Positions 51,314 through 59,195 of a stretch of 64,000 nt of DNA are shown piece by piece. Under the pieces are notes generated by a model. That model worked only from the letters and a program-made list of their open reading frames with translations. It was not told the DNA's origin and ran no database searches. The stretch is from Chitinispirillaceae bacterium (GTDB lineage Bacteria > Fibrobacterota > Chitinivibrionia > Chitinivibrionales > Chitinispirillaceae). The position numbers and the translations under genes are program-made. Location: the NCBI GenBank assembly GCA_016932075.1, contig JAFGDP010000140.1, forward strand, positions 39,302 through 103,301, given 5' to 3'. Every line of letters starts with the position of its first letter. Position 1 is the stretch's first letter.

Positions 51314-52027
51314 ATGGGCAAAAAATCGGCTCACACCATCGAATCCCTGAAAGCCGAGGAGCAATCCCTCAGGGAGCGGATTGACCGGTTGCAGACCATC
51401 GAGGCGGAGTATAAAACCGCGCTAAAAAAGCTCGCCGAAAAGGAAGCGTTCAATTTTGCCCTGTTTCAGTACAACCCGCTCCTGACCGTTGTGGTGGACA
51501 GGCAGGGAAGGGTCATCAAATCGAACAAGGCCAAAATCGCGTCCGGCGACCGGCTGCCGAATATCGGCGACATCATGTACCGGGATTATGCCTCCCGCCA
51601 TGAGGTCAACATGTATGAAAAAATGATGGAGTGCATTACCACCAACACCACCGGCTTTTTTCCCGAACTCTGGTACGGCAACAAGGCGCTTGCCATAACG
51701 ATTTCCCCGTTTCCCGGAGGCGCCATCATCACGTCGCAGGACATTACGGAGCAGAAAATCGCCGAGCACGACCGCCTGAAGCTCATTGAGAAGCTGCAGC
51801 AGGCGCTCGGCGAACTGGAGACCCTTCGCGGACTCCTGCCGATCTGCGCGTGCTGCAAGAAAATCCGCGACGACCAGGGCTACTGGAACCATATCGAATC
51901 TTACCTGCGAAAACATACCCTCGCCGATTTTACCCACACGCTCTGTCCGGAATGCGTCAGACAGTACTATCCCGACCTGTGGAAAAAAATGGAAGCCGGC
52001 AGCGGAACAGGAATCAAAGGACAGTGA
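51314..52027 (+). CDS. PAS-domain protein with a Cys-rich C-terminal tail
   Basis: About 237 residues from the ATG at 51314. An N-terminal coiled coil (about 10-45, ESLKAEEQSLRERIDRLQ) leads to one PAS domain (about 50-150, FQYNPLLTVVVDRQGRVIKSNK to ITSQDITEQKIAE). A second helix (LIEKLQQALGELETLRGLLP) joins it to a tail with Cys 178, 180, 181 and Cys 211, 214 (ICACCKK...LCPEC). I know this tail from PAS and response-regulator proteins, where CACCK and CPEC bracket about 30 residues with a YWNxIE centre; metal or redox binding is possible but unproven. There is no kinase or output domain. It has a strong upstream promoter and no clear Shine-Dalgarno. Confidence 0.75.
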   Translation: MGKKSAHTIESLKAEEQSLRERIDRLQTIEAEYKTALKKLAEKEAFNFALFQYNPLLTVVVDRQGRVIKSNKAKIASGDRLPNIGDIMYRDYASRHEVNMYEKMMECITTNTTGFFPELWYGNKALAITISPFPGGAIITSQDITEQKIAEHDRLKLIEKLQQALGELETLRGLLPICACCKKIRDDQGYWNHIESYLRKHTLADFTHTLCPECVRQYYPDLWKKMEAGSGTGIKGQ

Positions 52028-52032
52028 CTGAA

Positions 52033-52101
52033 ATTGCAGATTGCAGATTGTAGAATGCAGATGTACTGATAAGCGGTTCCAGCCGCCATCCAATCTGCAA
52101 T
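52033..52101. repeat. Dispersed GATTGCAGATTG repeat (copy 2)
   Basis: ATTGCAGATTGCAGATTG (52033-52050) is followed 40 bp later by the complement CAATCTGCAAT (52091-52101), forming a possible hairpin between the PAS gene and the protease gene. Related units lie at 41722 and 59115. Confidence 0.7.
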
Positions 52102-52127
52102 CATCAATCATCATTCTTCAATCTTTA

Positions 52128-52155
52128 TTGATGCTTGATCAAGGGGCAGTATATT
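52128..52155 (+). promoter_or_regulatory. Candidate promoter for the M16C protease gene
   Basis: TTGATG (52128-52133) and TATATT (52150-52155) are separated by 16 bp, 46 bp before the ATG at 52201. Confidence 0.45.
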
Positions 52156-52200
52156 TTTCATCCTCTACACAACTGAAAATCACATGGAAAAGACACCATT

Positions 52201-55161
52201 ATGACCGTCAACAAACCGCCGGCACAGAAGATCCAGCGCAACACGACCCTGCACGGCTTCCATGTCGATCGTATTCAGCCGATCCCGGAACTGCGCACGA
52301 CCGCCTATCTTTTCACGCACGGGAAAAGCCGTGCGCGGGTGCTGCACCTTTTTAACGACGATCCGGAAAATCTTTTCTGCATAGCCTTCCGCACCCCGGT
52401 ACGCGATAACACCGGCGTGCCGCATATCATGGAACATTCGGTGCTCGGGGGTTCGCAAAAATTTCCGGTCAAGGATCCGTTCCAGGAGATGCTCAAGGGA
52501 TCGCTCCAGACATTTCTCAACGCCCTCACCTACCGGGACAAAACCGTGTATCCGGTCGCGTCCCAGGTGGAAAAAGACTTTTTCAATCTGGTGGACGTGT
52601 ATTGCGATGCCGTGTTCAATCCGCTCCTTTCCGAGTACACCCTCTATCAGGAAGGATGGCACTTTGAGGTGAAGGACGTGGCCGGCCCGGTGAGCATCAA
52701 GGGCATTGTCTATAACGAAATGAAAGGCGTCTTTTCCGACTTTTCGAGCCATGTGGCGCGCCATACCATGGCCGGACTCATGCCCGACACCATTTACTCC
52801 TTTGAAAGCGGCGGCGAACCGGAACATATTCCGGAACTCACCTACGAACGATTCAGGAATTTTCACCGGCGCTTTTACCATCCGTCAAATTCCTATATCG
52901 TGCTCTACGGAAATTGCGCCTCCCGAAAAACGCTGCGGTTTCTTGACGAAAACTATCTAGGCGCGCAAAGCGCCATTGAGCCTGATTCCGCCATAACGCC
53001 GCAGCCGCTCTGGCGTTCGCCGCGGTCACTCACCGTTGAAGCGCCGGCACCCAAAGAAGACAACGGCAACGCGACCATACTCCTGTCCTGGATCTTCGAC
53101 AAAAGTTGCGATCCCTTTGCCATGCTTGCCGGAACGGTTCTCTCCCACTATCTGCTCGGCACCGAAAGCTCGCCGCTCAAGCGGGCCCTCATCGATTCCG
53201 GGCTGGGCCAGGACCTCGACGATGTGTCGGGATTCAGCGTTGAGGCGATCCAGACCACCTTTACGGCGGGCCTGAGAAAAAGCAAACCCCGCCACGCCGG
53301 GGCGGTTGAAAAAATCATCCTGGATACCCTTGCTCTGCAGGCGGACAAGGGACTCGATCCAGACCTGCTCCAGGGAGCGCTGCGTCAGGTCGAATTCCAC
53401 CTCCGCGAAATCGGCGGGGGCGGACTCCCCTACCATCTCAGACTTGCGGACCGGTGTTACAATTCATGGCTCTACGATGGTGATCCGTGCGCGCATCTCG
53501 CGTTCGAAAAACCTCTTGCGTCCCTTAAACGCTCGATGGCCGGGAGGGGCGACCTCCCCTTCAGGGAGATCATCCGGAACAAGCTCCTTGACAATATGCA
53601 CCGGCTGCAGACCACCGTCATCGCTTCATCCGATAAGGGAAAAGAGCTTGAAAAGCAGAGCGAACAGCAGGCGGCCGCACTGTCGGCCTCCTTTACCGCG
53701 GAGGACCGACAGAAGCATGCGGCCATCACCGAAGCGCTTACAAAACGTCAGGCCGCGCCCGCATCGCCGGAGGCGCTTGCAACGCTCCCGTACCTCACAA
53801 AAGCCGATCTGCCGCTCAAAGGATTCGACGTTCCCTGTACGGTCACCGCCATCGGCGCTGTTCCGGTCTATTGCCATCCCATCTTCACCTCGGGAATCGT
53901 GTACCTTGATATCGGATTTGATTGCCGACCGCTCCCCGCAGACCTCATCCCGTATGTCCCGCTCTACCTCGAACTGCTCCGCCGGTGCGGCGCGGGCGCC
54001 TATTCATACGAAGAGATGGCCACGCGCATCACCCTGTCCACCGGCGGTATCGGTACGTCGGCCGTGTGCAGGGCGACCACCGGCGCTGATGACGACCAGG
54101 TCTTCCGTTCATTTATCCATGGCAAGGCGTTGCGTTCGCGATTCCGCGAGATGCTCGCCATTTTCAGCGACCTGCTTCTGAGACCGAATCTCTCTCACAT
54201 CAAACAGGTGCGCGATATCCTCATCGAAGCGCGCAACAGCCTCAACGCGTCGGTCGTCAGAAACGGCCACCATATCGCCATGCTCCTTGCCGGAGCCCGT
54301 CTTTCACCGTCGCGGCATATTGAGGAGACGCTCAGCGGTATCAGCCAGTTGCGGTTTCTCGAACGAACAATCAACGACAATGCGCTCGACGAAACGATCG
54401 CACGTCTTGAACAGGTGCACCGCACCATGGTCACCAGCAAAGGGTGTGTGGTATCGATGACGGCCGACAATCCGGACCCCCTGGTAGAACAAGAACTGTC
54501 ATCGTTTCTAAACGAGCTGCCTTCGAGAGAGATCAATGGGCGGACCGAGGTGTCCCCGGTCGTGAAAACCGGCCAGTTTCTCGGTGTGGAAATCAATTCG
54601 GCGGTGAACTTTTCAGCTCGATCCTGGAGACTGGGTCCCTTCTCTTCCGACCAGTATGGCCTTCTGTTCCTTCTTGCCCGCCATCTCTCCACCGGCTATC
54701 TCTGGGACAAGATACGGGTCATGGGCGGCGCTTACGGCGGCATGGCAATTATGGCGCTCGGCCATCCGCTGTTTACCTGCGCATCGTACCGGGACCCGAA
54801 CCTTGGCGCCACGCTCCGTCATTTCGAACGGAGCCTTCGCGAAACAGCCGCCGAGGTCGACGCCGGCGTCCTGGAAAAAAGCATCATCGGCGCCATTGGC
54901 AGGATCGATCAACCCGTGCCGCCCCATGCGAGGGGTTTCGGAGAAACGCTTGATCGCCTCTGCAACTACACACAGGAGAAACGCAAAGCCGTTCGCGCCA
55001 GCATTCTTTCGGCAACCGCGGGTTCGCTGCGCCGGGCGGCCGCGTCCGTTCTGGACACAACGGAATGGGCGATTGCCACCCTGGGAAACGCCGCCGCTTT
55101 CGACAGCGTGGAAAAAGAGGGATTCATGTTCCAGCGAGAGCCCCTTCTTAACGAAAAATAA
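52201..55161 (+). CDS. M16C metalloprotease (presequence-protease / PreP-like)
   Basis: A 986-residue two-lobed zinc peptidase. The inverted zinc motif HIMEH is at residues 75-79, with the distal Glu in YNEMKGVFSD. LGGSQKFPVKDPFQEMLKGSLQTFLNALTY and DKTVYPVAS are typical of subfamily M16C. The middle part (about 440-700) matches the M16C-associated domain, and the C-terminal M16 repeats are inactive, as usual. It has no signal peptide, so it is predicted cytoplasmic and degrades oligopeptides, including cleaved targeting or signal peptides. It has its own promoter. A terminator for the opposing small gene begins 4 bp after its stop. Confidence 0.93.
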   Translation: MTVNKPPAQKIQRNTTLHGFHVDRIQPIPELRTTAYLFTHGKSRARVLHLFNDDPENLFCIAFRTPVRDNTGVPHIMEHSVLGGSQKFPVKDPFQEMLKGSLQTFLNALTYRDKTVYPVASQVEKDFFNLVDVYCDAVFNPLLSEYTLYQEGWHFEVKDVAGPVSIKGIVYNEMKGVFSDFSSHVARHTMAGLMPDTIYSFESGGEPEHIPELTYERFRNFHRRFYHPSNSYIVLYGNCASRKTLRFLDENYLGAQSAIEPDSAITPQPLWRSPRSLTVEAPAPKEDNGNATILLSWIFDKSCDPFAMLAGTVLSHYLLGTESSPLKRALIDSGLGQDLDDVSGFSVEAIQTTFTAGLRKSKPRHAGAVEKIILDTLALQADKGLDPDLLQGALRQVEFHLREIGGGGLPYHLRLADRCYNSWLYDGDPCAHLAFEKPLASLKRSMAGRGDLPFREIIRNKLLDNMHRLQTTVIASSDKGKELEKQSEQQAAALSASFTAEDRQKHAAITEALTKRQAAPASPEALATLPYLTKADLPLKGFDVPCTVTAIGAVPVYCHPIFTSGIVYLDIGFDCRPLPADLIPYVPLYLELLRRCGAGAYSYEEMATRITLSTGGIGTSAVCRATTGADDDQVFRSFIHGKALRSRFREMLAIFSDLLLRPNLSHIKQVRDILIEARNSLNASVVRNGHHIAMLLAGARLSPSRHIEETLSGISQLRFLERTINDNALDETIARLEQVHRTMVTSKGCVVSMTADNPDPLVEQELSSFLNELPSREINGRTEVSPVVKTGQFLGVEINSAVNFSARSWRLGPFSSDQYGLLFLLARHLSTGYLWDKIRVMGGAYGGMAIMALGHPLFTCASYRDPNLGATLRHFERSLRETAAEVDAGVLEKSIIGAIGRIDQPVPPHARGFGETLDRLCNYTQEKRKAVRASILSATAGSLRRAAASVLDTTEWAIATLGNAAAFDSVEKEGFMFQREPLLNEK

Positions 55162-55164
55162 AAA

Positions 55165-55190
55165 AAGGGTGCGTCACCACACGCACCCTT
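55165..55190 (-). terminator. Terminator of the small charged-protein gene
   Basis: A 10-bp stem (AAGGGTGCGT / ACGCACCCTT) with a 6-nt loop. On the minus strand it is followed by a T-rich run, and it lies 49 bp past the stop of the gene at 55239-55412. It could also slow plus-strand transcription after the protease gene. Confidence 0.75.
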
Positions 55191-55238
55191 ACGGCTTCCC
55201 CAAAACCTCCCGTGGAGGGGCCCCTCTGTATGCGGAAA

Positions 55239-55412
55239 TCAACCTCTTATGTCAACGTTTCCGCCCCGGTTGGCCTCTCGAGGCGCCTGCCGTTCCTGGC
55301 GGGCTTCCTGGGCCTCTTCCCTCCGGCGGTCGTTTTCTTCGCGCACCGCCTCGGCCCGTGCATTCTGCCGTGCAGCCGCGGCATCTGCCCTGTCAACTCC
55401 GTTTACTGGCAT
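55239..55412 (-). CDS. Small highly charged protein, 57 aa, unknown function
   Basis: Start at the ATG at 55412: AGGGAGG ends 5 nt upstream. The longer frame to 55499 is less supported. The 57 residues (MPVNGVDRADAAAARQNARAEAV...) are almost entirely Ala, Arg, Glu and Gln, a predicted single charged helix, and end GGNVDIRG. The terminal G-x-N-[IV]-D-[IV] resembles the end of the YjfB-like protein at 1223-1387. A proper terminator follows, so the gene is a single unit. No signal peptide, Cys or membrane segment is present. I do not recognise a named family. Confidence 0.72.
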   Translation of the reverse strand: MPVNGVDRADAAAARQNARAEAVREENDRRREEAQEARQERQAPREANRGGNVDIRG

Positions 55413-55673
55413 ACCCACCTCCCTTGTGGTCGTATAGCTTTCCCTACAATTACTATCGGCAGATATGAAAAAAACTTTAACCGTTTTTTTCGCCAGCAAT
55501 CATGCCGTCGGCAACACCCTTCTTCCTTATTATAGACGGTAACGGCGACCGGGCCCGGACACCCCGCTCTGCACCCCAGGTGATGACCATGGAACCTTTC
55601 CCGAGCGGCATTCTATATAGTATTTTCACAAACCATACGTGACAATGCTTTTCTCTCACGCAACCAGGACGCA

Positions 55674-57446
55674 ATGGACAACCGGGCTCTCATAGCCAAA
55701 GCACAAGAATATTGTGTGCTTGAACAGGACGAATTTTTCCGCTCGCAGGTCGAAGAGCTTATCGCCCGGAACGATCTTCGTGAACTCACCGACCGCTTTT
55801 TTACTGACCTGGAGTTCGGCACCGGCGGATTACGCGGCCTCATCGGCGGCGGCTATAACCGGATGAATTCCTACATTGTCAAAAGGGCGACACGGGGACT
55901 TGCGGCGTACATTCAAAAAAACACGGCCGCCCCTATTTGTCCATCGGCGGTCATTGCGTACGATTCGAGAAATTTTTCCGAAGTATTCAGTCTCACGGCA
56001 GCCCTTGTCCTGTGCGCGAACGGTATCCGCACCTATCTTTTTTCAAGCCTGCGGCCCACGCCAGAGCTCTCCTATGCCGTGCGCCATTTGCAGACAACCG
56101 CCGGCATCGTTATCACGGCAAGCCACAACCCGCCCGAATACAACGGGTACAAGGTATACTGGAGCGACGGCGGCCAGGTCGTTCCGCCCCATGATACCGG
56201 GATCATTGCCGAAGTTCGCGCGGTTTCCGGCGCAATTCCGGAAATGAATAAAGACGAAGCACTGGCACAAGGTCTCCTCATCATGATCGACAAGGAGATC
56301 GACGAACCGTTTATCAGCATGGTCACCGGCCAGTGTCTTCGACCGCATCTGGTCCGGGAAAAGGGAAAAAAACTCACGGTCGTATTCACGCCCCTGCATG
56401 GCGCCGGCGCCATGCCGGTAAAAAAAGCGCTCGCTGATCTGGGGTTCCCGCTTACCATTGTCCCTCAGCAGGAACTGCCTGATGGCAATTTCCCGACCGT
56501 TTCATACCCCAATCCCGAGGAACCTTCCGCCATGCACCTGGCTCTCGAGCTTGGCAAAAAAATCAAAGCGGACCTGGTCATGGGAACCGATCCGGACGCG
56601 GACCGGATCGGTATTGCCGCGCCTGACGACGGCGACCTTCGCCTGATCACCGGCAATGAGCTTGGCGCGCTCCTTCTCGACTACATCCTGAGCACCCGCA
56701 AGGAACTCGGCACCCTTCCTGAAAACGGCGTGTTCATTAAAACCATTGTAACCAGCGAACTCCAGCGACTCATTGCCGAAACCTACGGCGTGACCTGCCT
56801 TGACGTACTAACCGGATTCAAATATATCGGCGAAAAAATCCGCGAGTTCGAACGCGCCCCGGGAAATCCGACGTTCCTGTTTGGCGGCGAGGAGAGCTAC
56901 GGCTACCTGACCAGCGCCCGGGTCCGGGACAAGGATGCGGTATCGAGCGCGGTGATGGCCGCTGAAATGACGCTGTTTCACCAGAGCAATGGCAAAACGC
57001 TTTTCGACCGGCTGCGGGAGCTGTGGCTGCGCCATGGTTTTTTCAAGGAGGTAGGAATCGCAGGCGCGTTCAAGGGCCAGGAAGGGCTGGCGTCCATGAA
57101 CCGCCTTATGGATTCGCTCCGTAATAATCCTCCTGCCACCTTTGCGGGCCGTAATGTAATTTCCCTTAAAGATTACCGCAACGGTACGACGCTGTATCTC
57201 AATGACCATTCGCGCCGGAACGATATCGACTTGCCGTCATCCAATGTACTGCAGTTTTTCCTCGTCGACGGCAGCATCGTAACAGCACGGCCGTCAGGAA
57301 CCGAACCGAAGATAAAATTCTATGTGTCATGCAGGAGTCCTGCCGGCACGGCACTCGATATCGCGCTCAAAGACGCGCAGGAGAAAATCAAAGCAATCGG
57401 CGTCCAGATAAAGGAACTCATCGACAAGGCGATCATGCATGCCTGA
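55674..57446 (+). CDS. Phospho-sugar mutase (alpha-phosphoglucomutase, PgcA-like)
   Basis: A 590-residue enzyme of the alpha-D-phosphohexomutase superfamily that interconverts glucose-1-phosphate and glucose-6-phosphate. The phospho-Ser is S150 in ITASHNPPEYNGYKVYW, the Mg loop is DPDADRIGI, the sugar loop GGEESYGYL, and the phosphate site RPSGTEPKIKFYVS. Length and the long N-terminal region match the Bacillus PgcA/human PGM2 type rather than E. coli Pgm. It overlaps the kinase gene start by 8 bp, so expression of the two is coupled. Glucose-1-phosphate feeds glycogen and nucleotide-sugar synthesis. Confidence 0.92.
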   Translation: MDNRALIAKAQEYCVLEQDEFFRSQVEELIARNDLRELTDRFFTDLEFGTGGLRGLIGGGYNRMNSYIVKRATRGLAAYIQKNTAAPICPSAVIAYDSRNFSEVFSLTAALVLCANGIRTYLFSSLRPTPELSYAVRHLQTTAGIVITASHNPPEYNGYKVYWSDGGQVVPPHDTGIIAEVRAVSGAIPEMNKDEALAQGLLIMIDKEIDEPFISMVTGQCLRPHLVREKGKKLTVVFTPLHGAGAMPVKKALADLGFPLTIVPQQELPDGNFPTVSYPNPEEPSAMHLALELGKKIKADLVMGTDPDADRIGIAAPDDGDLRLITGNELGALLLDYILSTRKELGTLPENGVFIKTIVTSELQRLIAETYGVTCLDVLTGFKYIGEKIREFERAPGNPTFLFGGEESYGYLTSARVRDKDAVSSAVMAAEMTLFHQSNGKTLFDRLRELWLRHGFFKEVGIAGAFKGQEGLASMNRLMDSLRNNPPATFAGRNVISLKDYRNGTTLYLNDHSRRNDIDLPSSNVLQFFLVDGSIVTARPSGTEPKIKFYVSCRSPAGTALDIALKDAQEKIKAIGVQIKELIDKAIMHA

Positions 57447-59109
57447 AAAACAGCCGCCCAGGACCGATACCATTCGGGAGTCGCTCGGCAGTCCTTCTGC
57501 GGTGAATCCCGCCGTGGAATCGCCGGTCGCGCCCGATCCCTTCATCGGCAAACACATCGGCAACTGCCGCCTCCTGGAGCGCCTGAACGAAGGGGGCACC
57601 GCCTTCATCTACCGTGCGCACAACATACGGTTCGACCTTGAACGCGTCGTCAAAATCCTGAAACCGTCCCTGGTCGGCGAAGAGGACTTTTTCCTGCGGT
57701 TCAAGCAGGAAGCGCAGCTCGTGGCCCGGTTCGACCACCCCAATATCATGCGCGTGTTCGACACCGGCGAGGTCGGGGGCTATTTTTACATCGAGACCGA
57801 ATACATCCACGGGCAGACGCTGCGGGAGTATATCAGCCGGAACCCCCGCATTAACGAACGGGAAATCCTGTCCATCGCCGGCCAGATCGTCAGCGCCCTT
57901 GATTACGCGCACAACGTCACCTTCTACGGGCCGAACAACGAGGAGGTCAAGGGCATCCTGCACCGCGACATCAAGCCGGAAAACATCATGATCATGCCCG
58001 GCAAGCTCATCAAGCTCATGGATTTCGGCGCTGCGCGGCCGCTCAACATCTCCTCGCATACCATGCAGGGAATGATCGTGGGCACGTTCCACTATATGTC
58101 GCCCGAGCAGATTTCCGGCGTCAAGCTCGACCGCCGCAGCGACTTTTTCTCGCTCGGCATCGTGCTCTACGAGATGGCGACCGGCCAGAAGCCCTTCAGC
58201 GCCGAAAACCTTACCGAGCTCATCAATGCGATCAAGGAGACCTCGTACACGCGCGTGCGCAAATTGCGGCCGTCAATCTCGCCGCTCACCGAAGAGCTCA
58301 TTGACCGGCTCCTCTCGCGCAACCCCGACCACCGGCCGTCAGGCGCCAAGGAAATCAGCGAATCGCTCAAAGTGTGCCTGAATTCCTACCTGTCCTACGG
58401 CACGTCGCCCAAAGTGGCGATCCCGTTTTCAATCAAACGCCACTTTGCCACGATCGCGCTTGTTTTTTCCGTTATCGCTCTCTCTATGGCATCCTTCTCC
58501 TTCTGGCGCACCCTGCACCTGCAGACCAATGTTCCTACGTTCAACGATTCCGCGTCCCTGCCGCTCCTGGAGCAGGGCAAGCAGCACGAACAGCGCAAGC
58601 AATGGAACGATGCGATCGATGCCTACAAGCTGGTGCCGTCAATCGAGAAGGGCGGCCTGGCAAACGAATACCTCGAGGCCCAGATCCGCATGGCCGCGAT
58701 CATGATCAAGTATCAGGGACAGTACATCAAGGCACGGAAAATCCTCGAAGAACTGCGGACCAGTTTTTCCGATCCCGCGGTCGACGCGTTTCTCGGACGC
58801 GCCTATTTCCATCTCGGCCTGTATCTCGAAGCGCGGGACCGCTTCGATAACGCGCTCAAGGCGACCGCCGGCTCGGTCATACCACAGACCAGGGAGTTCA
58901 AGCGGGAAATCCTTTACTACAGCGCATGGACCATTGACAAACAGTTCGAAGGCGAGCCGACCAACGCGGCGCTGCTCATCGAGGCGCTCAAGGCATGGAA
59001 CTACTACGTCGAGTTTTCGCACTGCTCCAAAAAAAGACCTGACGAGGAGTGCTCCTTTGCGTTCAAGCGGCGGGTGGAACTGAACAAGCTGTCAACAACC
59101 ATGGAATAG
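57439..59109 (+). CDS. Membrane Ser/Thr kinase with TPR-like extracytoplasmic domain
   Basis: A 556-residue receptor kinase. Residues 38-310 form the kinase: ATP Lys K72 (VVKILKP), catalytic loop LHRDIKPEN (D177), metal DFG (D195), GTFHYMSPEQIS. The glycine-rich loop reads NEGGTAF: the first and third Gly of GxGxxG are replaced, so nucleotide affinity may be reduced. A 13-residue insert (GPNNEEVKG region) precedes the catalytic loop. One membrane helix (about 336-355) is followed by about 190 residues of TPR-like helices (LLEQGKQHEQRKQWNDAIDAYKLV, AYFHLGLYLEARDRFDNALK). Substrates are unknown; the coupled phosphoglucomutase is a candidate. Confidence 0.88.
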   Translation: MPEKQPPRTDTIRESLGSPSAVNPAVESPVAPDPFIGKHIGNCRLLERLNEGGTAFIYRAHNIRFDLERVVKILKPSLVGEEDFFLRFKQEAQLVARFDHPNIMRVFDTGEVGGYFYIETEYIHGQTLREYISRNPRINEREILSIAGQIVSALDYAHNVTFYGPNNEEVKGILHRDIKPENIMIMPGKLIKLMDFGAARPLNISSHTMQGMIVGTFHYMSPEQISGVKLDRRSDFFSLGIVLYEMATGQKPFSAENLTELINAIKETSYTRVRKLRPSISPLTEELIDRLLSRNPDHRPSGAKEISESLKVCLNSYLSYGTSPKVAIPFSIKRHFATIALVFSVIALSMASFSFWRTLHLQTNVPTFNDSASLPLLEQGKQHEQRKQWNDAIDAYKLVPSIEKGGLANEYLEAQIRMAAIMIKYQGQYIKARKILEELRTSFSDPAVDAFLGRAYFHLGLYLEARDRFDNALKATAGSVIPQTREFKREILYYSAWTIDKQFEGEPTNAALLIEALKAWNYYVEFSHCSKKRPDEECSFAFKRRVELNKLSTTME

Positions 59110-59114
59110 CTATC

Positions 59115-59141
59115 GATTGCGGATTGCAGATTGCAGATTGA
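59115..59141. repeat. Dispersed GATTGCAGATTG repeat (copy 3)
   Basis: GATTGCGGATTGCAGATTGC and following text repeat the GATTGCRGATTG unit three times in the 86-bp gap between two convergent genes; it continues into the text CGGCAATAGCTCGGGGCAAGG, also seen next to such repeats elsewhere in bacteria. It shares its core with 41722 and 52033. Confidence 0.68.
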
Positions 59142-59195
59142 ACCCTTCGGCAATAGCTCGGGGCAAGGATTTCGGATTGAAAAACAAAATGCACC

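Noticed and set aside
55212..55535. Plus-strand frame of 107 codons after the protease gene
   Set aside because: The opposing small gene has the ribosome site and terminator; the plus frame has neither.
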